From contig NZ_CP056032.1 in assembly GCF_013375035.1 (NCBI RefSeq), forward strand, positions 1,224,001 to 1,288,000: a stretch of DNA of 64,000 bases, written 5' to 3'. The position numbers were made by a program, and so were the translations under genes. Positions 34,827-42,424 of the stretch are shown piece by piece; the first letter of the stretch is position 1, and each line of letters starts with the position of its first letter. This DNA is from Spirosoma sp. KUDC1026 (lineage in GTDB: Bacteria; Bacteroidota; Bacteroidia; Cytophagales; Spirosomataceae). The notes under the pieces are model-generated. The model ran no database searches and was not told the origin of the DNA. It saw only the letters and a program-made list of their open reading frames with translations.

Positions 34827-35657
34827 CTAGCGCATGGATTTGACAAGCTGGTGGGTCGCATCGGTGATGAACGCTTCAAGTTCATCCTGGTCCAGAGTTT
34901 CCTGTGGTTTACGATTTAGCTTTTGAAGTTGCTTGATCTCCCCAGGCTTAAGCCATGGGTAAGAGGTAAAAATGCCTTTGGGTGAGCCTTTGCTGTATAT
35001 GCCGCGGCATCCTGCTAAACACGGTGTGTAGTGAATCTTATAAGAGCCAACAATCTCATTCGTTTTTACATGGACCAACTTAAATTCTACCGATGCTCCT
35101 GTTGTTCTGTAGTCTCTTACAAGCTTTTCTTCATCATTTGAATCTATCAGGCAAACGTTCGTTGTGTAACCGACAGAATTGTCAATTCTTACTAATTCAA
35201 GAATAAGATCAGTATTGGTGAGAGAGGTAATTTTAGAATAATCAACACTTTGGTTATCATCTAAAACCTCATTAAATAATCCACGGTCTCGAACACTGAA
35301 GCCTTCTTTGAAAAGCTGTTTCTCAATCGAATTATATAGAGCAGTTTCATCATACAGAGATTCGACAAACTGAACTTTGGCTGATGATCTACCATTTCCA
35401 GATTGCCTTACTAATACAGGATTTACTATCTCTGACTGATGACTTCCTGTTCCTTGTGTGTTCGTCACACCTTTACGCGTATTGGGCACACGAAGTACAA
35501 TACGGGGTGACTTGTTGACCAGCATGATCTCGGTCAGCATGTCAGCTGATGTTAACTCAGGCGGTTTCTGTGCAAACCGCACGACCGCTTTTTTGCTACA
35601 ACTGATCTGAATCAAGGCGAGAAAAAAAACAAAAAGGGGTAGGTAGATATGCTTCAT
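34827..35657 (-). CDS. Lipoprotein, first gene of the tubulin-like operon
   Basis: The 276-residue protein has a lipoprotein signal (FFLALIQISC, Cys20) and a mature alpha/beta domain. The region ESLYDETALYNSIEKQLFKEGFSVRDRGLFNEVL, followed by TNTDLILELVRID and a VHVKTNEIVGSYKIHY strand, resembles the CsgG/LpoB-like periplasmic lipoprotein fold, but the likeness is only by eye. It starts the nine-gene minus-strand operon: its start follows a possible promoter and precedes the next gene by 18 nt. It may sit at the outer membrane as an assembly or regulatory lipoprotein. Confidence 0.72.
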   Translation of the reverse strand: MKHIYLPLFVFFLALIQISCSKKAVVRFAQKPPELTSADMLTEIMLVNKSPRIVLRVPNTRKGVTNTQGTGSHQSEIVNPVLVRQSGNGRSSAKVQFVESLYDETALYNSIEKQLFKEGFSVRDRGLFNEVLDDNQSVDYSKITSLTNTDLILELVRIDNSVGYTTNVCLIDSNDEEKLVRDYRTTGASVEFKLVHVKTNEIVGSYKIHYTPCLAGCRGIYSKGSPKGIFTSYPWLKPGEIKQLQKLNRKPQETLDQDELEAFITDATHQLVKSMR

Positions 35658-35716
35658 TAAACGGTTGGGAGAATGACAAGGATAGGTATGTATATTTTAG
35701 TAACTATTCATGCGTG

Positions 35717-35731
35717 AGGACGTCAAAAGTA
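35717..35731 (-). promoter_or_regulatory. Candidate promoter of the nine-gene tubulin-like operon
   Basis: On the minus strand TACTTTTG (35731-35724) matches the TAnnTTTG box, with an expected start near 35717, about 60 nt before the first ATG. No good TTTG box lies at the proper upstream distance. Two 21-bp direct repeats begin about 23 nt upstream and could bind an activator in place of it. Confidence 0.35.
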
Positions 35732-35753
35732 GCTATGTCACCCAAAAGAGACT

Positions 35754-35795
35754 TGTCTATTTGAGACATTCACGTTTCTATTTAGGACATTCATG
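35754..35795. repeat. Two adjacent 21-bp direct repeats upstream of the operon
   Basis: Positions 35754-35774 and 35775-35795 match at 17 of 21 bases (core TCTATTT..GACATTCA) and abut with a 21-bp period, two helical turns. The first copy contains the dyad TGTCT-ATTTG-AGACA. This arrangement suggests a protein-binding site upstream of the operon promoter, or possibly a relic of an insertion-sequence end. Confidence 0.6.
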
Positions 35796-35900
35796 CTTTT
35801 TTTTGCTGAAAAAACCGTCTAAAACTACCTATAAGTATATACTGATTCTATTTATATTGACTAAACGGAGCTTGCTAATAAGAAAGTAATTAGAGATGTA

Positions 35901-35966
35901 ACACATACATAAACAGAGCGGCCTCCCCTGTCTGGACAGGGGAGGCCGCTCTGTTTATGTATGTGT
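35901..35966 (-). terminator. 66-nt near-continuous palindrome downstream of the DUF4394 gene
   Basis: Positions 35901-35932 and 35935-35966 are perfect 32-bp reverse complements with only TG between them. The GC-rich core (AGCGGCCTCCCCTGTC) is flanked by CATAAACAG-type sequence. It lies 3 nt after the DUF4394 stop codon in the direction of transcription and upstream of the operon promoter, so it probably insulates the two units. No long T-tract follows, so it may act as an exonuclease barrier as well. Confidence 0.75.
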
Positions 35967-35969
35967 ATC

Positions 35970-37532
35970 TTAGAAACCTAAGCCTACTGCCATACCCCGG
36001 ACAGATGGGTTACCAGTCAGCGTAACGCCGTTCGACGCAGCGCCGGTCATCAGATTGACCGAGTAAACTTTGGTTTCGCCGTTCCAGCGGAACAGGCCGT
36101 AGCCCATACCCGTTGCGCCACCAATATCGAAGCCGTTACCACCTTCTAGCGGCATCCCAACGTTACCGATCAGTTCAAGACCACCGTTGTTTGGCGGATT
36201 CTGACGGAACAGCATCGGCATAGTTGAGCGGGTGTCGATGTCATACAAGGTTGTTGTCGTGGCGCCAGCGAAGTTATTCGTGTATGCTACTGACGTTACA
36301 ACCGGCGATCCTGGATTCAGGCGGCCATCAATAGCAGCTACTGTACCGTTGTCGGGGTTTAGACGCAGATTCTGGCCGGAGTTGGTTACAACCCGAATCC
36401 GGTCAACGGTTGGGTTGAAATCAAAGCCAACGTCGGTACCTTCCAGAGCTGGGCTAAATGGCCCCGTACCCACTGCGGCAGCGGCACCGCTCGATGGATT
36501 GATGGTATAAATCCGGCTGGTGCTGCCAATGGCGTAGAGTTGGCCGTTAGCGGGGCGGAAGTCGAGTCCGTAGAGCGTTTCGCCCGATTGCAGCCCTGTA
36601 ATTTGTTTGCTTGCCGTAACAACGCCCGTCTGTGGATTGAAAATGTGCAGCATGTTCATACCATCAGCCGTGTAAGCAACCGGATCGGTAGGGATGGCTA
36701 GGCCAACAATACTGTTTACAGGAAGATTGCCCAGCCGCTCAGCCATTCCCGTGCTGAGGTTGATCTGATAAAGTCCCTGTGTTACGCCGGCAATCAACGT
36801 AGCAATAGCTGTTCCGTCCGGAGCAATATCGAAGCTGCCCAATCCCGCAATGTTCACACCAAGCGGACCAACTTCTACCAGCGTACCGTTGTTAGGCGGG
36901 TCCTGCCGATACAGTTTGTCGGTTATTGGGTCGATGTCATACAAAGTCGTTGTTGTGACGCCCGAGCGGTTATTGGTGTAGGCTGCGCCGGAAAGAGCAA
37001 CCATCGGCACACCGTTAATTGCACCGTCAATAGCGGCCGTCGTACCGGTTTCCGGATTCAGCCGGAGATTCTGACCGCCACTCGTAATCAGCCTGATCCG
37101 GTCGACGGTCGGGTTGAAGTCAAAGCCAATCATGTCACCGTTTACGGCCGGCGTAAATGGACCCGTTCCCAGGGGGGTCGCTACGCCGTTCATGAGATTG
37201 ATCATGTACAGGCGGCTAGCCTTACTAACGCCGTAGAGCTGTCCCGTTGCCGGACGGAAATCGATACCAGCGAGCCGCTCTCCGCTTGGGATGCCTGTTA
37301 ACGTAATCGTTTCCAGGGGGGTCGACGGATTCTGCGTGTTTAGCTTCAGAATCTGATTGTTGTCCGTCAGTACGTAAAACATGAAATTAGCCGACAGCCG
37401 GGCGTTGGCTGTAGACCCCGTTTCAGGGGCCAGGGGAGTCTGCACATCCCGGCAGGCCTCAAGTGATAGTAAAGCTGCCAGAGAAAGCAAACCAGCCGTG
37501 AAACGAATTCCTTTACCGTAAAGCATACGCAT
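35970..37532 (-). CDS. Lipoprotein with two tandem DUF4394 beta-propeller domains
   Basis: The ATG at 37532 gives a lipoprotein signal (GLLSLAALLSLEAC); the frame extends a further 14 residues upstream without support, and a second ATG at 37526 is also possible. Two DUF4394 copies follow (about residues 45-280 and 285-520). Each has LNTQNPSTPL/FNPQTGVVTA-type openings, FRPATGQLYGVSKASRLYMI, GFDFNPTVDRIRL..GQNLRLNP and TTTTLYDID, so the protein arose by internal duplication. DUF4394 domains are probable beta-propellers of unknown ligand, common in secreted proteins. The gene is separate from the tubulin-like operon. Confidence 0.88.
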   Translation of the reverse strand: MRMLYGKGIRFTAGLLSLAALLSLEACRDVQTPLAPETGSTANARLSANFMFYVLTDNNQILKLNTQNPSTPLETITLTGIPSGERLAGIDFRPATGQLYGVSKASRLYMINLMNGVATPLGTGPFTPAVNGDMIGFDFNPTVDRIRLITSGGQNLRLNPETGTTAAIDGAINGVPMVALSGAAYTNNRSGVTTTTLYDIDPITDKLYRQDPPNNGTLVEVGPLGVNIAGLGSFDIAPDGTAIATLIAGVTQGLYQINLSTGMAERLGNLPVNSIVGLAIPTDPVAYTADGMNMLHIFNPQTGVVTASKQITGLQSGETLYGLDFRPANGQLYAIGSTSRIYTINPSSGAAAAVGTGPFSPALEGTDVGFDFNPTVDRIRVVTNSGQNLRLNPDNGTVAAIDGRLNPGSPVVTSVAYTNNFAGATTTTLYDIDTRSTMPMLFRQNPPNNGGLELIGNVGMPLEGGNGFDIGGATGMGYGLFRWNGETKVYSVNLMTGAASNGVTLTGNPSVRGMAVGLGF

Positions 37533-37662
37533 AAATAGGTTTAAACTATTTGGTAAACAGATTGAATGAATCAACTCTGTATGCCTTACGAGCTAGAAGC
37601 TTCTTTGGTTTTCAAAAGATTAAAATAAAGTTAAAAACGTATTAAGCGGTTAATCTGGTGAC

Positions 37663-38412
37663 TTAGCCAAGGGCTCTGATTTCCACCTCCAACGTGGGCC
37701 AATGGGTACGTAACAGTGCTGCCAAAGCCTGCATACCCCATTCTTCGCTGCGTCGATGGCCAACAGCAACAACGGCCATACCCGTTTGATTAACGGCATC
37801 CTGTGCTGGCTTTCGGTATTGCCCCGTTACGTAGAGCTGCACGCCCTGATCGGCTGCTTCCTGAATCAGCTTATCGGTCATGGCTCCTACTACGGCCACG
37901 CGGCTGATCATCGTCTGATGACCCGCTTCTGCCCGGTCATACCCGCGAAACTGCTGACTTATCTCCTTCAGCCAGGCATCGAACTCGTGCGTATCCGCTT
38001 CGAACAGCATCCCGACTGCCCGCTGTGGAAGCGCGTTTCCGGTATCGGTCGTAGCCTGTTTAAAACCCAGCGGTACCAATGGACTGGTGGCTCCCAACGC
38101 CTGCGCCAGGGATGGATTATAGCCCATCGTCAGGGTCTCGTCGAAAGGTAGGTGGTTCGTCAGGATACCCAGGGCCGGCAGGACACTGGGGTCAAGCTGC
38201 CAGGGACGATGTAGCCAGATGGCATCGAGGTTGTTCATAAGTGCCCAGTTTTCCAGACCGGGCCAGGGTTCCAGTGCCAGACCTAACCGCTGGACAGGTT
38301 TATTCGTTGGGCGAAAGACTCCCCCCGCTTCGCTGGCAGGGTAGCGATTTACCGCAAATTGCTGGTGAAGAAACTGAGCAATATCGTCGATGAAAACAGG
38401 TTCGGAGTTCAT
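37663..38412 (-). CDS. NIF3-like (DUF34) dinuclear metal-centre protein
   Basis: The 249-residue protein matches the short NIF3/YbgI type. The N-terminal half has LGLALEPWPGLENWALMNNLDAIWLHRPW, whose His would bind metal. The C-terminal half has RVAVVGAMTDKLIQEAADQGVQLYVTGQYR and VAVGHRRSEEWGMQALAALL, supplying the second-site His and Glu. NIF3 proteins form hexameric rings with two metals per subunit; their biochemical role is unsettled. The gene is monocistronic as far as can be seen. The classical LITHH motif is replaced by WLHRP, a mild divergence. Confidence 0.8.
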   Translation of the reverse strand: MNSEPVFIDDIAQFLHQQFAVNRYPASEAGGVFRPTNKPVQRLGLALEPWPGLENWALMNNLDAIWLHRPWQLDPSVLPALGILTNHLPFDETLTMGYNPSLAQALGATSPLVPLGFKQATTDTGNALPQRAVGMLFEADTHEFDAWLKEISQQFRGYDRAEAGHQTMISRVAVVGAMTDKLIQEAADQGVQLYVTGQYRKPAQDAVNQTGMAVVAVGHRRSEEWGMQALAALLRTHWPTLEVEIRALG

Positions 38413-38437
38413 ATTTGTCTAACTGTAAGACCAATCT

Positions 38438-38590
38438 TTGGTTCGTGATCATAATTCGATTCTGTATACCGCTACGTCACTGGATGGACTTATTGCCCAC
38501 TCGGAAGGCCGTATCAATTGGCTGGATGCTATTCCGAATACTGATCAGCTCGATCCTGGTTACGCTATTTTCAACCGATTACTCAACTGA
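38438..38590 (+). pseudogene. Remnant of a dihydrofolate-reductase-family (RibD C-terminal-like) gene
   Basis: One frame encodes about 50 residues with YTATSLDGLIAHSEGRINWL followed by LDAIPNTDQLDPGYAIF, ending at a TGA. This matches the beginning of YyaP/RibD_C-type dihydrofolate-reductase-family proteins (usually xIATSLDGYIA..DGSIDWL). The rest of the expected 170-190 residues is missing; another frame right after the stop gives a weak continuation (LILVSRYRL), suggesting a frameshift and decay. There is no good start codon. It is best read as a dead gene fragment between the NIF3-like and MATE genes. Confidence 0.65.
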
Positions 38591-38681
38591 TCTTGGTAAG
38601 TCGGTACCGGTTGACTAGGTTTACAGCCGCAAACGGACTTGCATAAGGCGGTCCAACAACGCCGATGATTTTCTTCGCTTA

Positions 38682-38707
38682 AAAACCGCTACGCCGGTTT
38701 TCTCTTT
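38682..38707 (+). terminator. Weak hairpin before the MATE gene
   Basis: AAAACCG (38682-38688) pairs with CGGTTTT (38695-38701), followed by CTCTTTT. It may be the old terminator of the decayed gene upstream. Confidence 0.4.
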
Positions 38708-38825
38708 TCGGGGTCACTACTTTCTACCAGCAGGCCGTCTCGGCCCGGTGATCCTTTTCTCTCTTTATCATATTCATGTGTCGTCACGGCCTGTCTGGGC
38801 TGCGGGACGTTTTGTCTTGTCATCA

Positions 38826-40211
38826 ATGACCAAATTCGTTCGGTTATTCCTGGCCGCCTTGCGCGGTACGGAAACCAATTTCACGTCGGGTAGCATCAAC
38901 CGGGCTATTTTTTTGCTATCCGTTCCCATGATTCTGGAAATGATCATGGAGTCTCTGTTTGCCGTGGTCGACATCTTTTTCGTCGCCAAAATCGGGACGG
39001 AAGCCATTGCAACAGTGGGCCTGACCGAGTCAGTCCTGACGCTGGTCTACGCGATGGCGGTCGGCCTGAGTACGGCGGCCACAGCGCTGGTGGCCCGTCG
39101 GGTTGGCGAAAATAACCATAAGGCTGCTAGTGCGGCTATCGGCCAGGTTGTGTTCGTTTCGATCTGCCTATCCATTCTGCTGGGAATTCCCGGCTTCCTA
39201 TTGGCTGAGACAATCCTGCGGCTGATGGGGGCCGATAGTCAGCTGATTGGCAATGGGATTGGTTTCGTCCGGATGATTTTCGCCAGCGCTCCGGCCATCA
39301 TTCTCCTGTACACGTTGAGTGCCTGCCTGCGCGGGTCGGGCGAAGCATCGACGGCGATGCGGTCGCTATGGCTGGCCAACGGCGTAAACATCATTCTTTG
39401 CCCGGTACTGATCTTCGGATTGGGGCCGTTTCCGGCGCTTGGCGTACTGGGATCGGCGGTGGCCACTACGGCCGGTCGGAGTATGGGCGTATTATATCAG
39501 CTTTATGCTTTAAGTCGTCCGGATAATTCGGTCCGGTTTGGCTGGGAGAATGTCCGACCTGATATGTCAATCATCCGGAATCTGCTTAAACTGGCTGCGG
39601 GCGGAACAGGTCAGTTTCTGATCGGGTCGGCGAGCTGGGTATTCCTGACGCGGCTGCTGTCGACTTTTGGCAGCGATATTGTTGCTGGTTACACCATTGC
39701 CATTCGCATCATTGTGTTCACAATCCTGCCGTCGTGGGGGCTGGCGAATGCGGCCGCTACGTTAGTCGGGCAGAACGTGGGCGCTCACCAGCCGGACCGT
39801 GCCGAAACCTCAGCCTGGCGGGCGGCTTTCTGCAATATGCTGTTTCTGGTTACTGTCGGGATTGGTTTCTACATAGGTGCTGCAGACGTTGTGCGCCTGT
39901 TTAACCAGGAGCCGCGTATTGTCGAAGTGGCTGTCGAGTGCCTGCGGGTGTTCTGTCTGGGCTATGTATTCATGGCGTATGGGATGGTGCTGACACAGGC
40001 CATCAACGGGGCCGGTGATACACGGACACCGACGCTGATTAACCTGGTGTGTTTCTGGGCCGTTGAGATTCCACTGGCTTACACGCTGGCTAATGTGCTG
40101 AACTGGGGTCCGCCGGGTGTGTTCTGGTCGGTGGCCATCAGCGAAACCCTGCTGGCTATGATTGCGATCTGGGTATTTCGTCAGGGACGCTGGAAAACCA
40201 TTCAGTTATAG
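38826..40211 (+). CDS. MATE-family efflux transporter
   Basis: The ATG at 38826 is chosen because the family starts shortly before the first helix (SINRAIFLLSVPMILEMIMESLFAVVD). The upstream open frame back to 38748 has no conserved sequence. The 461-residue protein has about twelve helices in two homologous halves (VPMILEM.. near residue 30 and LLKLAAGGTGQFLIG near residue 255). It also has the family motifs VDIFFVAKIGTEAIATVGLTE, VGENNHKAASAAIGQ and LVGQNVGAHQPDRAE. MATE proteins export cationic compounds using Na+ or H+ gradients. The substrate cannot be told from sequence. Confidence 0.92.
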   Translation: MTKFVRLFLAALRGTETNFTSGSINRAIFLLSVPMILEMIMESLFAVVDIFFVAKIGTEAIATVGLTESVLTLVYAMAVGLSTAATALVARRVGENNHKAASAAIGQVVFVSICLSILLGIPGFLLAETILRLMGADSQLIGNGIGFVRMIFASAPAIILLYTLSACLRGSGEASTAMRSLWLANGVNIILCPVLIFGLGPFPALGVLGSAVATTAGRSMGVLYQLYALSRPDNSVRFGWENVRPDMSIIRNLLKLAAGGTGQFLIGSASWVFLTRLLSTFGSDIVAGYTIAIRIIVFTILPSWGLANAAATLVGQNVGAHQPDRAETSAWRAAFCNMLFLVTVGIGFYIGAADVVRLFNQEPRIVEVAVECLRVFCLGYVFMAYGMVLTQAINGAGDTRTPTLINLVCFWAVEIPLAYTLANVLNWGPPGVFWSVAISETLLAMIAIWVFRQGRWKTIQL

Positions 40212-40419
40212 CGCACTAGCCCAAAGAATCCCATTTTTTTACCGAAACTTTTCCCCAAACAGTCCCGTTATTTAGCTATGAAGTAATTACCTCCCTCCAC
40301 CGACTGATCTGTACGTTTCTCAACGGATGCCCCTTCGCGGCAATCAGATTATTTTATGCGCTCCTTGCCGGACGTATCCACTCAGGAGCGAGTTCTTCAT
40401 TTCATCCAGCCTTTTTTCT

Positions 40420-41700
40420 ATGATTGATACACATAAACAGCCCGAAACCGCCGTGCTGGTGGCGCTGATTACGCAGAAGCAAACCGCCGACCAGACCAAA
40501 GAATACCTCGATGAACTTGCCTTCCTGGCTGAGACATCCGGGGTGAAAACCATTAAATCGTTCACGCAGAAACTCGACCGGCCCGACACCCGTACCTTCG
40601 TAGGAAAAGGCAAGCTGGAAGAGATTCAAACGTTTATTCTCGACAATCCCGTTGATACGGTCATTTTCGATGATGACTTGACCCCAGCGCAGGTGCGTAA
40701 CCTGGAGGCCGAGTTCAAGGAAATCAAAGTGCTCGACCGAAGCCTGCTGATCCTGAATATCTTCTCCATGCGGGCGCAGACTGCCCAGTCGCGGGTGCAG
40801 GTGGAGTTGGCGCAATACCAATATCTCTACCCCCGACTTACCCGGATGTGGACCCACTTAAGCCGCCAGAAAGGTGGCGCGGGGATGCGGGGACCAGGGG
40901 AGAAAGAGCTGGAAACTGACCGGCGGATTGTGAAGGACCGAATTGCGTTCCTGAAAGAAAAACTCTCAAAGATCGACAAGCAGAGCGTTACGCGCCGGAA
41001 GGAACGTGACCGGCTGGTGCGAGTTGCGTTGGTTGGCTACACGAACGTTGGTAAATCGACGCTGATGCGGACGATGGCAAAAACCGACGTCTTTGCCGAA
41101 AACAAGCTGTTTGCTACGGTCGATTCGACGGTGCGTAAAGTGACACTGGGCAATATTCCGTTTCTGCTTACCGATACGGTTGGGTTTATCCGGAAGTTGC
41201 CCACAACGCTGATCGAGGCCTTTAAATCGACGCTGGATGAGGTGCGCGAAGCTGATGTTCTGGTGCACGTTGTGGACGTATCACACCCACTGTTCGAAGA
41301 GCAGATCGAAGTGGTAAACGCTACGCTGGCCGATATCAAAGCCGCAGATAAGCCCATGGTGCTGGTCTTCAACAAAATGGACCAATTCAACCCACGAAAA
41401 GAATGGCAGGAGCAGACAGACGGTATTGGTACCGATTATTTCGAGGAAGATAGCCACGAGGTAGCAATTGTTCCGGCCGATGTGCAGCGTAAAACGGCAC
41501 TGGAACATCTGAAAAAGACGTACCTGGCGCAGAAAGCCGACCATGTTGTGTTTATTTCAGCGCAGACCGGGGAGAACATCAGTGAGTTACGCGAGCTGTT
41601 ATACGACCTGGTCAAGGAGAAGCACTACTACATTTATCCGAACTGGGTGAACGTACCGCTGGCCGAAACGGCCGAATACGGCGATGGTTTGGCAGGTTAA
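40420..41700 (+). CDS. hflX: GTPase HflX
   Basis: HflX is a ribosome-binding GTPase that splits stalled 70S ribosomes. The ATG at 40420 begins the conserved part (TAVLVALITQKQTADQTKEYLDELAFLAETSG); upstream frame to 40327 is not conserved. The 426-residue protein has the HflX N-domain with TRTFVGKGKLEEIQ, DDDLTPAQVRNLE and VELAQYQYLYPRLTRMWTHL, GAGMRGPGEKELE, then the G domain with GYTNVGKSTLM (G1), DTVGFIRKLP (G3) and NKMD (G4). It contains a C-terminal extension (to about 426) present in Bacteroidota homologues. A 7-bp hairpin (CGCTCCT at 40359 with AGGAGCG at 40384) lies in its leader. A terminator directly precedes the next tRNA gene. Confidence 0.95.
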   Translation: MIDTHKQPETAVLVALITQKQTADQTKEYLDELAFLAETSGVKTIKSFTQKLDRPDTRTFVGKGKLEEIQTFILDNPVDTVIFDDDLTPAQVRNLEAEFKEIKVLDRSLLILNIFSMRAQTAQSRVQVELAQYQYLYPRLTRMWTHLSRQKGGAGMRGPGEKELETDRRIVKDRIAFLKEKLSKIDKQSVTRRKERDRLVRVALVGYTNVGKSTLMRTMAKTDVFAENKLFATVDSTVRKVTLGNIPFLLTDTVGFIRKLPTTLIEAFKSTLDEVREADVLVHVVDVSHPLFEEQIEVVNATLADIKAADKPMVLVFNKMDQFNPRKEWQEQTDGIGTDYFEEDSHEVAIVPADVQRKTALEHLKKTYLAQKADHVVFISAQTGENISELRELLYDLVKEKHYYIYPNWVNVPLAETAEYGDGLAG

Positions 41701-41729
41701 TCGATTTTCCAGTATTTTGCAGGGAGTAG

Positions 41730-41758
41730 CGAGCGGCTGACGAGGCCGCTCGTTTTTT
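41730..41758 (+). terminator. hflX terminator directly abutting tRNA-Arg
   Basis: CGAGCGGC (41730-41737) pairs with GCCGCTCG (41745-41752), followed by six T residues (41753-41758). The next base, 41759, is the first of the tRNA-Arg gene. Confidence 0.85.
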
Positions 41759-41830
41759 GGTCCCGTAGTTCAACGGATAGAATAGACGTTTCCTAAACGT
41801 TTGATATGGGTTCGATTCCCGTCGGGACCA
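41759..41830 (+). tRNA. tRNA-Arg (anticodon CCT)
   Basis: The acceptor stem GGTCCCG (41759-41765) pairs with CGGGACC (41823-41829), followed by discriminator A. A four-base-pair D arm, an anticodon stem GACGT/ACGTT with loop TTCCTAA (anticodon CCT, reading AGG), and a T arm GGGTTCGATTCCC are all present. The 3' CCA is not encoded (ACAA follows). It is closed by its own terminator. No second copy of its 3' end was noticed downstream, so there is no sign of an integrated element. Confidence 0.93.
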
Positions 41831-41831
41831 C

Positions 41832-41870
41832 AAAAGCCTCATTTCCATAACGGAGATGAGGCTTTTTTAT
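41832..41870 (+). terminator. Terminator after tRNA-Arg
   Basis: AAAAGCCTCATTTC pairs with GAGATGAGGCTTTTTT around a short loop (one mismatch position), immediately after the tRNA. Confidence 0.85.
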
Positions 41871-42424
41871 TAAGCGAGAACTTCGCCATGAAACTAGTTG
41901 ATCTCGTCTGACTCAAGCTGATCGACTTGGAAACGTCTGGTCGGCGAGACAGTCAGCGCTACGTGTGATCTGTTCTGACAAATCAGCTTTGGGGTAAAGA
42001 AGCAACTGCAATAGACTGCTTCGCAATGGGTGGCTATGAAATTAAGTTTACAGGTATGTATATTTATTAAACAAAAATACTTACTGATTGCAACTACGAA
42101 TAGTAACTTATACAGTGAACGACATAAGTCGTACTGATAAAGTAGGCGATGATTCTATGGTGTCTACTAAACCTATAATAAGTTGAACATGTGTATCCTA
42201 ACTGATTTATGAGTGTCTAATAGCTAATTTAATAGTCTTATAATTATAGATAGTGTAACTATAGAATGTATTTTTAAAATATTTGCAAAACATTTGCTCC
42301 GTAAAAATACTTAAGGAATTTTTTAGCGTATATATAATTGATGTATATACATCTAGTTTCCCATTCGTGTAGATTGCTTACTTAACCAGTAATTATCTTT
42401 TCAAACACTATACTAATTTAAACT
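41871..42424. other. AT-rich intergenic region upstream of the second ECF sigma factor
   Basis: No intact gene is seen in 554 bases. The left part (41888-42070) is one frame interrupted by two TGA codons whose last stretch (LWGKEATAIDCFAMGGYEI) looks protein-like, so it may be a decayed gene; I could not identify it. The right part (about 42060-42424) is strikingly AT-rich compared with the rest of the window. It contains a 14-nt palindrome GATGTATATACATC (42340-42353) about 70 nt before the sigma factor start. No TAnnTTTG promoter box is clear. Confidence 0.6.

Larger units (their letters stand above)
35658..35969. other. Intergenic region between the DUF4394 gene and the tubulin-like operon
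   Basis: No gene is seen in these 312 bases. The region is AT-rich. From right to left it holds a 66-nt perfect palindrome next to the DUF4394 stop, an AT-rich spacer, the two 21-bp direct repeats and the candidate TAnnTTTG box. Confidence 0.7.

Noticed and set aside
21211-35657. The operon as a T6SS, phage-tail or RHS toxin system
   Set aside because: No sheath, tube, baseplate or toxin domains; the YD-repeat protein is a short lipoprotein and the OmpA protein is a generic wall anchor.
21211-35657. Search for the vWA protein and GTPase partners known from FtsZl-2 neighbourhoods
   Set aside because: No MIDAS motif or P-loop GTPase was found among the nine proteins, so a full published set is not claimed.
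38415-38618. A 67-codon plus-strand frame after the NIF3-like gene
   Set aside because: A different frame in the same place carries clear DHFR-family residues, so this one is a by-product of the decayed gene.
41759-42424. tRNA-Arg as an attachment site of a genomic island
   Set aside because: No integrase gene and no repeated tRNA 3' end were noticed downstream.
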